Shown here: one piece after another, positions 12,001-21,844 of the stretch
How positions within the stretch are numbered: position 1 is the stretch's first letter
How the letters are laid out: every line of letters begins with the position of its first letter
Assembly (NCBI RefSeq): GCF_013368755.1
Contig: NC_049561.1
Location: 4,526,001-4,590,000, forward strand
Reading direction: 5' to 3'
From: Talaromyces rugulosus
Taxonomy: Eukaryota > Ascomycota > Eurotiomycetes > Eurotiales > Trichocomaceae
Length of the DNA: 64,000 nucleotides
The notes under the pieces: generated by a model
The model's input: only the letters and a program-made list of their open reading frames with translations
Databases searched by the model: none
What the model was told of the DNA's origin: nothing
Translations under genes and position numbers: made by a program

Positions 12001-13050
12001 ATCTGACGACGGAGCAGAGCTTGAGGATGCCGGCGGGTCACCACCGCTCTGCGGTGGAGTATCCTGCTGTTTACCGACAGCAAAGCGAGCTAGGAAGCTT
12101 TCCTTGGTGAGCTTTCGTTTCGTTCGTGCCTGGTGCGCGAGCTGCATGTTTCTGCTCATTCGCTGGGTTTCTTTATTCATTTCTTCGATAGCTTTCTTGC
12201 TAGCTTTCCGGGCTGGGCGAGATTGCTGGGTCATTTTGCGTGCAGATTCAGGATCATTGTCACTGTCTTCAGCAGACAAGATATCGGAGCTGAATTGTTT
12301 GGCCTTTTCGGCCCTAGCTTCCTTTTTCTCGGCTTCGACACGTTCCGCCTCTTCGCGCTGCTTGCGCTTTTGTTCGACAAGGGCAAGAAACCGTGCGTTC
12401 TTAGCTTCGTCTGTGTTGGTTTGAGGGCGTTGTTCAGAGTCACTTTCCTCGCCAACGAAGAGGGGGGATTCTGATCGGGCAGAGCTTGGGCTCGGGGCAT
12501 CATTGATTTCTGGCGAGTTCGATTTAGTGGCCTTTCTGTTCAATAGTCGCTTTCTGAATGGTGCTGAGGGGAGATCCTCATCAGAGGACTGATCGACTGC
12601 TGCAGGTTGGTTCGCATTTTCTTCAGACTGCGAGTCGTGTGAGGGAGCACGTAGCCTCTTGGCTACCCTATCATAAGCACTCTCTTCATTCTGAGGGGAC
12701 GCTGCTTCAGGCTCTGCCTTGCCGTCTTGTTGGCCTTGCATGCGTGCAGCCATTCGACCTCGAGGAGCAAAAATGACATTGTCTTCTTCTTCATCGTCGT
12801 CGTCTTCTCCTTCATCTTGGATGACACTCTTCCCCTTGTTTGGACTGATGTGTGGTTTCGAAAGCAAAAGGTATTGTTTCTGTTGCTTAGTGGATGAATC
12901 AGCATCGTCAGATTCCGAGCCACTATCGAATTGTGCAAGCATAGCCTTGATCTTTTGACCTGGCGTCAAGATTCCTGCTGGCGAGTCCTGTGTAGCCTCA
13001 TGATCCGGCGACGCGTTGCGCGTAGAGCGCGGAGTCGAGGGGGCAGACAT
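9048..13050 (-). CDS. mrc1: Mrc1/claspin-like replication checkpoint mediator
   Basis: Two exons, 13050-10187 and 10131-9048, make 1315 residues. The intron (GTAAGC..CCTAG) joins LAALNA to NHQRAVDEKQ in frame. Mrc1 travels with the fork, couples helicase to polymerase, and passes the Mec1/ATR signal to the Rad53-type kinase. The sequence is highly charged and mostly disordered, with many acidic Asp/Glu tracts and several SQ/TQ pairs in the N-terminal part (sites for ATR-type kinases). A conserved block around residues 470-560 and the MRC1-like domain around residues 760-900 (DLFAGYTQQ, then FVLSPFDQTKRF) support the call. The C-terminal exon carries the AVDEKQVSKLLKDITTGALRRRR segment typical of fungal members. 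Low-complexity acid runs make antisense open frames along the whole gene; these are shadows. Confidence 0.9.
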
Positions 13051-13263
13051 TGTGTGTCTGGAAGGCGTAGAGCGTTTGGAGACTTAAGAAAAAAGATTCA
13101 ATTGTATAGAGTAGAGCCCATCGTCAGCCTTCAAGCCATGTTGAGTGTGAAAGCCGGTGAGTAGTATGTCAAGTTGTGGTGTGGGTAATTCTCTCTCTCC
13201 TTGCTATGGCTACGCCAGTTATGCGGGCCGGCCGACGCGCCGCGGTTGCGGACCGCGTTGATG

Positions 13264-13329
13264 TTATCAGCGTGTTATCAGCGTGTTATCAGCGCGAAAA
13301 CTTGGCGTCTGCCGATAAGATAAGATAAG
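13264..13329. promoter_or_regulatory. Cluster of six GATA-type sites plus a CRCGAAA-like element
   Basis: Three direct copies of a TTATCAGCG-type unit (TTATC at 13264, 13275 and 13286, spaced 11 bp) are followed by three tandem GATAAG units (from 13314 to 13329). Between them is CGCGAAAA at 13293-13300, which matches the CRCGAAA core bound by Swi4/Swi6-type cell-cycle factors. The cluster lies 214-279 bp upstream of the MRC1 start. GATA-factor control is inference from the motif only. Confidence 0.5.
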
Positions 13330-13684
13330 ACCGCGTTCAATAATTAAAATTAATTACATCTACGTACTGTGTTGATTTGTTTTTAAAAGAAACACCAAAT
13401 GCGATTGTTTCTATTCAGATTGACCCAGGCGCTTCGGATCCCAAACTACATACAAATAATTAAATATGCTACAGAGTCACTTCCAGCACCTAGAAACTCC
13501 TATCCCACCATGCAAAGGCCATTTTTTGAATCAATACCAACGGCAGCAACAACTAGAGAGGTACAATGGGAAATAGCGAAGCCGAGGTAAGTAAATCTAA
13601 AGAGTGTTGACAAGATACGAGTAGCACAATCTTTAGCGAGTAAGTGTTGACCACCGCCCTGACTTCGATTCGAACGAGACAGGC

Positions 13685-15737
13685 TCAAAATCCAAGATCG
13701 AGATCAGCATCCAAGTCCAAGTCCAAGGCAGCGATATTATCGTCATCCATATTCCTGTGCCGAATGACAGCAATGCCTTTAGGTTTGGACTGAGTCACGG
13801 TAGTCGTGTCCTTGCGTACGGTAGCAACCGGTGTTTCTTTTGCGGGGGTCGCGGAACCATTGGCACCATTGACAGCGTCGTCTTTCTTGGGCGTACCTCT
13901 TGGTGTATTGACATCGTGATGGGTCTTGGCAAGAGTTCTGACGCGAGAAAAAGGATCTGCTGTGGCTTCTCCCCTTGCAACTGCCGCCGCTTTCTCGCGA
14001 TTCAACCGACGCTCTTCCAGCTGCGCACGTCGTACATTCTCACTGTTGAGTCGTTGGTTACGGCGGTTCAAGTCAGCAAGGCGTAGCTCCCGAGATTCTT
14101 GTTTCTCTGGACGAGGTTTATGAAGCCCAGGCTTCGAAGTAGACTCTTTGGCAAGCTGGACCTGTAGACGGTTTATCTCTTCATCGTTGCCTTGAGCGAT
14201 GGCTTCATTCAATTGTCGTTCTAATTCATAACGTTTGAATAACTTGTCGTTCGCATTGCCAGTTCCCTGTTTGCGTAGCTTCTCTTCCAGTTCCTCGGCG
14301 CTAAATTTGTAGTTGATTAGTTGGTTGATATCTCCGACTTTGTTGTTCAACATAGATTTGGTTGGCATCTTGCAATCTTGCGCTGCCATGGTCTGACGCC
14401 AGCGGTTGAACTCGGCCTTGTACACTAGTAAGCATGAATTCGGTCATCATGAAGAATAGTACAAACCTCGGTGAAAGGAGAGTCAGAGCACTGGATAAAT
14501 GGAAACGGTTTTTCCGCCTGGCCGTGTGCTAGAACGGCATAGGAATCTGTGACGTAGCTACGACCATTGGCTCCTTCAATAGTATAGGGCCGTCCTTGTG
14601 AGAATTCTGGAAGAAAATTAGACAACGGTAGATATTGACAAAGCACAGTGAGCTTACTCTTGATGATACAAACGCGATAGGAGTTTTGGCCCGTCTCCTC
14701 ATTGGGACCAATGTTGACTCGCGAAAAGCAGCCAGTAAGAGATTGTGCAAAGGTAGGGTGAAAGCAGACTTGGGCGAAATTGCTGCGGCCGACGCGAGCT
14801 CGTTGGATATCTTTGAAGTCTGCAGGAGGGTCATCTTTGGGTGGTGGTGGGCCAGATGGGCTACGGTCGGCGCGGTTGTCATATTCCAGTTCGCTGTCAC
14901 CCTCAGCATCCACATCGGAGTATGCACCCTCTTCGTGAGAAGAACTTCGGGCTCGAGTAGGTCGAGAATCAGCGTCACGACGGCGTTGCTCATCGCGCTT
15001 GCCTTTCTGTTCACGCTGGCGCTTGTAGGCTTCGATGGCGTCCGATGCTTCGCCGACTTTGCGTCCACCCAACGTGGTCTTCTGGCGAGAACTTTTGCGA
15101 TGGCCATCTTCCAGTTCAGCAGCACCAGCTTTGCGTTTGGCTTTGGATTCGGAGCGAGCATGTTCACGTTCACGAGAGGCTAGCAGCCGACGAAGCACCA
15201 CGTCTTGATTGTGACGATCGACTTGCTGGGAACGCTCAGACAAAATTTGCTCGCGCTCGATTTCAGGGAGGGCCATGATCTCCTGCTTGTCCTTCGAAGA
15301 GTAATATAATTTATCGTACGGAAAGATCGGCCCATCTCCATCGACTCGCAGGGGTTCGTCAGTGTCAGACTCCTCCATAGCAGCAGAGGCATCAGAGGCC
15401 TGAGAGTCGGCTGCTGACCTGAATTTAAGCAACGGGGGTTAGGAATCATTTTCTCAACGGAGGAGGGACACCAGATAGCTCACAATTCGCCTTCATCGCC
15501 AGACTCTTCTTTCTTTGCCTTTCTTAATCGTTTAACCGGTTTTGCCTGCTTCACGGCCTTGGCGAGACCTTTGCGGGCCATGTCGCTGGATTGCTGAGGG
15601 GACTTTTTGATGTCTCGTGAAGAGGAAGAGGAGGGTCGGGGCGAGACAGAGGCGGGCTTGGGCTGTGGGGAGGAAGCACCCTCCTCGTCAGAGGAGTCTC
15701 CCGCCAAAGCCAGCAAGTCATCGTCCAGGCTGGCCAT
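13685..15737 (-). CDS. rtf1: RNA polymerase-associated protein Rtf1 (Paf1 complex)
   Basis: There are four minus-strand exons: 15737-15484, 15418-14658, 14606-14467 and 14416-13685, giving 628 residues. Rtf1 is the Paf1-complex subunit that promotes Rad6/Bre1-dependent H2B ubiquitylation and binds Spt5. The order is typical. An acidic N terminus beginning MASLDDDLLALAGDSSDEE is followed by a basic and charged middle, then a Plus3 domain from about residue 285 (DFKDIQRARVGRSNF, NSYRVCIIK, GRPYTIEGANGRSYVTDSYAVLAHG). The C-terminal part is helical and charged, opening with AEFNRWRQTM and DCKMPTKSML. The last intron uses GTTTGT with an ACAAG acceptor; using the nearer CTAG breaks the frame. The gene is divergent from COQ7 and has a 427-bp shared promoter. 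Confidence 0.93.
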
Positions 15738-16164
15738 AGTTTCCAGCTAAGAAAGAAATAGAAGGCCGGGGGTTTCCCCAGACACAGCGGCAGCGCAGAA
15801 GGTGCGCGCGGAGGAAGTCGCAGTGAAAGGCGAAGGTGTCAGGATTCTAGGGCCAGTGCTGATGATAATGAATTCAGATGGTGGAAACAAAGCCAACTGT
15901 CAGAGATACGAGAAAGCAAATAGAGACTAGATGGCGTGTATATGTTGATGAGATTCCGTATGAGGTTGTGCTGGAGTTGGGAGTCGAGTTTGCGACATGT
16001 CAGGGAGAAAGAAGAAGTTGTTCTCGATGTCGCCGCGACCCCGAAACGTCGCCGGCCGCCAAGCCGCTAGTGCCGCGACTTTGCCCGCGCGCGCGCATGG
16101 CCGACCTTCACTCTTGTCTTGTCTTGTCTTTGACCAGAACGATTAATTGTAGCCCAACTCAACT
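15738..16164. promoter_or_regulatory. Shared RTF1/COQ7 divergent promoter region
   Basis: The 427 bp between two divergent start codons are GC-rich, with a (GC)n run near 16084-16096 and a tandem CTTGT repeat near 16112-16131. No TATA box is evident, which fits housekeeping promoters. The open frame from 15878 overlaps the COQ7 start in another frame and has no protein support. Confidence 0.4.
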
Positions 16165-16953
16165 ATGGCAGCGTTTTGTGCCATTCGCAGCCATGCCTCG
16201 AGATCATCCAAAGCCATCCGAAGACTCGACTCGCCGCTTTTCCTCGACTTCCTAGCCCCATCCGCCCTCCGCCCTGCTCGCCGCAACTTCTTTTCCAGGT
16301 CCAAGAATGAGACCGACGAGAACAATGCGTCCACGCAAGAAAAGCAAAAGCACAACAGCAAGTCATCAAAACCGCGATATGTGCTCACGAAACAGCAACG
16401 AGAATACCTCGACAGCGCGCTTCGCGTCAACCAAGCTGGCGAGCTAGCCGCGACGCTGATCTATGCGGCGCAGAAATCACCAGTGGTGCGGTCACACCCC
16501 CATCTACGACCATTGATGAAACACATGTACGATCAGGAAGCGGAGCACTTTGCAAACTTCAACCATCTAGTGGCAAAGCACCAGATTCGTCCGACGGCCA
16601 TGTACCCGGTCTGGGAAGTGGCAGCTACATTTCTTGGTTGGTCGACGGCAGTCATGGGGCGCGAGGCAGCAATGGCGTGCACAGAAGCGGTCGAGACGGA
16701 GATTGGCTCGCATTATAATGATCAGATTAGTACAATGCTTGGGTGGTTAAAGGAAGCCGAGCAGCGCGGCGAGGAAGTCGATGATGAGCTCAAGGACCTG
16801 CTAGCATTACTCAGGAAGACGCGTGACGAAGAGCTTGAGCATCTAGATCATGCCGTCGAGAACAACGCAAAGGAGGCGAAGCCTTATGATCCTTTGGTGA
16901 ACATAATTCGCTCTGGGTGCCGGGCGGCCATCAACATAACTGAACGGGTTTGA
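16165..16953 (+). CDS. coq7: 5-demethoxyubiquinone hydroxylase Coq7/Cat5, mitochondrial
   Basis: This is a single-exon gene of 262 residues. Coq7 hydroxylates demethoxyubiquinone in the penultimate step of ubiquinone synthesis on the mitochondrial inner membrane. The first ~45 residues are rich in Arg and Ser with few acids, a probable import presequence. The carboxylate-bridged di-iron ligands are visible: RVNQAGELAA, DQEAEHFANF (ExxH), AVETEIGSHYN and RDEELEHLDHA (ExxH). The stop follows the family C-terminal segment with conserved ERV. Length fits fungal orthologues. The first ATG gives the presequence and is the best start. Confidence 0.95.
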   Translation: MAAFCAIRSHASRSSKAIRRLDSPLFLDFLAPSALRPARRNFFSRSKNETDENNASTQEKQKHNSKSSKPRYVLTKQQREYLDSALRVNQAGELAATLIYAAQKSPVVRSHPHLRPLMKHMYDQEAEHFANFNHLVAKHQIRPTAMYPVWEVAATFLGWSTAVMGREAAMACTEAVETEIGSHYNDQISTMLGWLKEAEQRGEEVDDELKDLLALLRKTRDEELEHLDHAVENNAKEAKPYDPLVNIIRSGCRAAINITERV

Positions 16954-18277
16954 CCAGTATCGTCTAGCAGCTGGACAAACGCCCGGCATTGTATAAGGTT
17001 ATACGTGTATTTTAGTAGAACAGCTTTCGCGTCAGATTCTCCTTTCTTCTTATTGTTATATTAATCCTATCCATTGACTAGACCGAGTGATATCCAGTCG
17101 TACGACTCCGTTTCATACGGGAAATATCAAATTAGGGTTAGAGTTATCCGATCATCCAACCCGATTGATTACCAGTCATGAGACAAAGTCCACGTGCCTC
17201 TGTACATGTATACTGCGATGCACAATCCAAACAGGGTTGCAAGTGCATCAACCCTAGACGCAAAAATTGACTTTAAAAGAAAAGAAACGAAAAAAACAGC
17301 GTGTGTTGAGGATATTGGCCTGTCTATACAGACGAAACCCCAGCCATCGCTGACCAAAAGTGTAGAAAAAAATACCGGCAGGGAGTTTACTAATAATAAT
17401 ACAAAATGTCCAAGTTATAACAACTTCAGTAGTTAGTATTTAATAACCATTAATAATAATATAACAATAATTGCTGGGTCTGGTCGCCTGCTGTGTGACC
17501 GATCGGCGGCCATCACTGTGATAGGCATGCATAACGTGGTACTCGGCGTGTCAGAAGAACCAAACAAACCCTCGAGGAATCCAGCCAGCGTCTCAAGACG
17601 CAGGTGACGGTCTTTTTCCGTTGTGGCTTTCGCTAGGCGCATTCCGGCAGTCCTTCACCTGTGGATACTGGATAGCAGACACATTCTTTGGAATTTTTCT
17701 TCACACCAAATCGGCACTGGATTGGATGCCCTCTGGATCCTCCTGCACGAGGCTTGCTGACTCGGGTACCAGCATGCATCTTATCATTGGGCACCGAGAC
17801 CAGCTCGTAAGCTTGTGCGAGGAGCTAGCAAAAGCCGCGGAATGCACAGTCCTGGACAAATGCCGGCGTTCAATAAAAGCCCAGCCAGCCCGATCCACCG
17901 GTGCAAGCTAGTACGAACGCCAGTTCTAGTTGTGTTTGATTTCCGGTACTGCGATATGCGATCTGCTACCCATTAGCTCCGGGACTAATAGCTTCGGCCC
18001 GCCAAACGTGGTGTTAGTTCACAGCTAGCAGAGTGAAGATTGCCTAAATAGGAAACGCCAGTTGCACTCGGGAAATAATGTGATGAGTACACTTTGTGTG
18101 CGGCGTGACCATCATCATAGCAGTGATTACGAGCTTGTACGACCCTGGTCAAAGTTTATCTTCCCCCATACTCCACACTCATAAACTTTTGTTCGCCCTC
18201 TGTTTATTCTCGCCTGCAACTCCGACCAAAGGACCGAGTTTCGACATCCCAACGGAGCCTGAACGGCAAACGCAATT
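16954..18277. other. Intergenic region, nothing supported
   Basis: About 1.3 kb separates COQ7 from the flavin oxidase. The first half is A/T-rich with TAATAA-type repeats near 17390-17470. Open frames are short and have no domain-like content. Confidence 0.4.
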
Positions 18278-19750
18278 ATGAGTCTCGCCGTCCAACAGTG
18301 CTTGCTAGATGCGGTGGGCGGCAATATTTTGCTGGCCACATTTCCAACCACACTTTTATACCAACAACTCGACGTGAAGCCGTATAATCTGGATCATCCG
18401 GTGACTCCGGCTGCTGTCACGTTTCCCGAAACGATCCAACAGATCGCCAATATTGTTAGTTGCGCTGCGGAAGCAGATATCAAGGTCCAGGCCAGAAGCG
18501 GTGGTCACAGCTATGCAAATTACGGTATATCTCTTTTGTTATCCGGGAACCCCTCCAGCATGGACAAATGCTGATACGTAAGTTTAGGGATTGGAGGCGT
18601 AGACGGCGCCATCGTCGTCGACATGCAAAACTTCCAGCAGTTCTCGTACGATCCCACGACGCATTACGCTACAATCGGCGCCGGAACTCTGCTCGCAGAT
18701 GTAACTAACAAACTTGATTCAGTCGGTCGAGCAATGGCTCACGGCACCGGTCCACAAATCGGAATAGGGGGTCACGCGACCATAGGGGGGCTTGGTCCAG
18801 CATCGCGGATGTGGGGATCAGCATTAGATCAGATTGAGTCGGCCCAGGTCGTGTTGGCAAATTCGAGCATCGTGACAGCTTCGGCTACAGAAAACTCGGA
18901 CCTCTTCTTTGCCATTCAAGGAGCGGGTGCGAGTTTCGGCATCGTGACTGACTTCACTTTCCGTACGCAACCAGCACCAGGAGAGGCAGTTCAGTACCAG
19001 CTCCTTTTCAACCTCGGGGACACAGCTTCGCGAGCCGATACTTTCAAGGCATGGCAAAAATTGATATCCGATCCCGATTTGCCGAGAGAGTTTGCCAGCA
19101 ACGTGATTCTCACAGAGGGAATTCTTCTTATCCAAGGCACTTACTTCGGCACAAAAACAGAATTCGACGCCTTCCAGCTCGAGAGCAAGTTTCCCGCCAA
19201 CCAAGGATTCAACACCACTGTATTCAACGACTGGCTTGGGCTGGTTGGTTATTGGGCCGTCGACGCCGTGGAGGATGTCGGCGGTGGGCTTCCGGTGCAT
19301 TTCTATGCCAAATCGTTGCCTTTCACCAATAAAACTCTCATACCGGATGATGTCGTTGATGACTTCTTTGAGTACCTAGACACCGCAGACAAGGGCACAT
19401 TGACATGGGTGATCTTCCTCGATCTTGAGGGCGGTAAAATCAGCGATCCACCCGTAGATTCATCAGCCTACTTCCACCGTGATGCTTTGTTCTGGATCCA
19501 AACATATGCCATCGATCTTCTCGGCCCAGTTTCCGCAACAACGAAAACCTTCTTGAACGATATCAACGATATCTTCATAACCAAGATGCCCAACCCACCC
19601 TATGGTGCTTACGCGGGCTATGTCGATCCCGAGTTGGCCAACCCGCAAGACGAATACTGGGGCAGTAACCTTGAGCGGCTCATTCAGATCAAGGCCGCAG
19701 TCGATCCTCAGGATGTCTTTCACAACCCCCAGAGCGTACCAGTTAAGTAG
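18278..19750 (+). CDS. FAD-linked (berberine-bridge-like) oxidase
   Basis: Two exons, 18278-18524 and 18588-19750, give 469 residues; the intron sits inside the SYANYG/IGGVDG motif and joins in frame. The FAD_binding_4 fold is clear: ARSGGHSYANYG, with His77 the expected 8-alpha covalent FAD ligand, then GIGGHATIGGLGP and GAGASFGIVTDFTF. The C-terminal BBE segment ends in NLERLIQIKAAVDPQDVFHNPQS. The family oxidises sugars, alcohols or secondary-metabolite intermediates and makes hydrogen peroxide. The residue that provides a second, cysteinyl link in glucooligosaccharide-oxidase-type members appears to be Gly137 here (GTGPQIG), which implies a single covalent link. I see no clear signal peptide, unlike many secreted relatives. 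Substrate is unknown. Confidence 0.87.
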
Positions 19751-19915
19751 CAGGGACATTGGTAATGTTTCATCTTCGGAATAATGCGTTTTCGCGTCTG
19801 TTTCTGATTGTTAAATATTTAGACATGAATAGCGTATATATATCTTGGTGAAGAATGTTCAAATTGAGGTCCAGAAAGTAGAAAACTGTACAAAACATAT
19901 CCACTGGTATCGTGA

Positions 19916-21347
19916 TTAGTTGAGAATAGGTCTCCATCCACGTCTTGGTACGAAGCCAGTTGCATGTTCATCTTCGAGTACTTCGTGTCCAGCTCTTCCG
20001 GTAACCACGCTTCGCTCAGCCTCAGGTCCTCGAACGTAGAAAGCTTCGAAGCCCAGTAAATCTCCTGAGTTATCCGCTCGTTTCCACGCCTTTTCCATCT
20101 TATCTTGAACGAATCCACTATTTAGGCGGTCGAGAGATACGAACCATCTGCGTTGATGGATTGATCCCACCGAATTAGTCGCCCCAGGATATGCATTGGT
20201 CAGCCTTGTTTTGGCATCGGCAGACTCTGAGTCTGGAGCGGAGGCTGAATGTCCTTCGTCTATACCGTCTTCGTTTTTCTCTTCAGATGCCAAGACGTGT
20301 GGTATTGGCCGAGCAGCCTGAGTCTCCGGAGATGGAGAACGAGATGGAGAGGGTGTTCGGTTTGCTTTTGTGCGAGAGAGCTGTGTACGTCGTCTTCGTT
20401 TCTTTGTAATAGGTCTTGCCCGAGCTTCATTATCATTCTCCGACGAGAGGCGTAGTGATATTGTATAATTCTTTGGTAGACGTGACCCATGTAAACGCAA
20501 GCGGATTTTGCGCTCATCAATATCAGCATGTATGCAGGTTACAGTATTCTTGGGCAAATTACATTTTGAAAGGCGTCCTTGAGCTTCACGCTTTCCGACA
20601 GCGGAGCTACAGCCGGGTTAGATGACAGTTGTGATGCATCTGAAGCTGAATCGTCCGTCTCAGGGGGGTTCGTTTCCGGATAGTATGGCAATACCTCATA
20701 TTCCCCGGTATCCCAGATAATCATACTGCCTGTCTTGGTCGACCCCGTTTCGATCAGATGATTCTAGCGATGGTCAGCGATGATGAAATCATCGTGAACA
20801 CACAGAAACGTACCCAAAGGCAATGGACTCTTGTCTCCGTGGCATTGCGGTTTAGCCGTCGACTGTTTGGGTCTCCAGGAAGACCATACATGATTGCCCA
20901 GCTCAATGAGCTCGATTCGGAGAACTGAAGCCGCAGGTCATAGTGGGGCCCTGCAATGGGGTGATCATGCTGGTGGATCACAAAGTGGTGGCCATTGGCA
21001 TTCTGGTTTCTCAAATATAGGTCGACCCAGTCCTTGACTGATAGTCTGGGATATGTGCCGAGAGGAGATTCTGGTCTTGAGGCTTGGGCCAGTCTTGTTG
21101 AAAACAGCTTCACATGGTCATCTACCTCGATTTTCCCAGCTTCAACGGCGGCAAGACTCGGCGATTCCACGCCGTCGTGACTGTTTTCGGTGAGGGTTTG
21201 CGCACGTCGAGTATCGGCGAATCTTCTTCGCGGCGGAGACACCGGAGCACTTAAGCTGGCGAGGCTGCTTATGGGAACGCTCACATTTGGCTCATCAGAC
21301 GTGAATGAGTGACTCCGTTTCATATCAAATCTGAGAAGACGTAGCAA
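19916..21347 (-). CDS. LigD-type 3'-phosphoesterase (PE) domain protein
   Basis: Three minus-strand exons, 21347-20814, 20763-20563 and 20512-19916, make 443 residues. In bacteria the PE domain trims 3'-phosphates and ribonucleotides during LigD end joining. In fungi it occurs as a stand-alone protein of unknown role. The domain begins near residue 120 with FVIHQHDHPIAGPHYDLRLQ, the metal- and phosphate-binding His/Asp/Arg block, then LSWAIMYGLPGDPNSR and the split WDTGEYEVLP strand. After exon 3 begins (RKIRLRLHGSRLPKNYTISLRL) a disordered basic insert follows, then a conserved tail reading SIHQRRWFVSLDRLNSGF and RGPEAERSVVTGR, ending in FVPRRGWRPILN. No ligase or polymerase domain is present nearby. 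A second upstream ATG could be used for the start. Confidence 0.8.
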
Positions 21348-21844
21348 CCACGCTGTCCGGGGTGTAAAAGGGATGAATCATAGAACCAGCTGGAGGAAGA
21401 ATCTGCAATAGCGAATTGCGCCGTTGCAATGCTTGTCAGCAGTGCAAATACTCCGAGTAATCCGTATAGATTACTCTATAGCGGCAAGCTGGGATCCTGC
21501 AGTCTCGAACTCTAGGCAGCATCAATGTTAATGTTAATCATTATTACTCATTCAACAACAATTTGGTCTTGAGGGGAACGCGGCGTCTCGATCGGGCTTA
21601 GCGCCAGGCCGGATCGTCGCTACCCGTTGGCTCAAGCAGCGGCTGATGGAGACAAGAGCCTCCGGGATGAACGGAACGACGAAGACCATTGACACTGCTG
21701 ATTTTCGCTTGAGTTAGGGTGGCCTAGCCTGTTTGTAGCGCTTGGCTCGAGCTTGCGAAGCCAATTGTTATTAATATGCCATCGCCGTGATGTGCGTTCG
21801 GCGGCTCTATCCCGTTTCCGCCAACTCACAAATTCAACGAAGAA
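21348..21844. other. Divergent promoter region of PE-domain gene and ABC transporter
   Basis: The 497 bp between two divergent starts contain no credible open frame on either strand and no recognised repeat. Confidence 0.35.

Noticed and set aside
10238..12958. Many plus-strand open frames across MRC1 (Ser-rich proteins)
   Set aside because: They are antisense shadows of Asp/Glu-rich codons; composition is poly-Ser and no frame continues.
15878..16255. Open frame overlapping the COQ7 start
   Set aside because: It lies in another frame over the promoter and the COQ7 presequence; no domain and an unusual composition.
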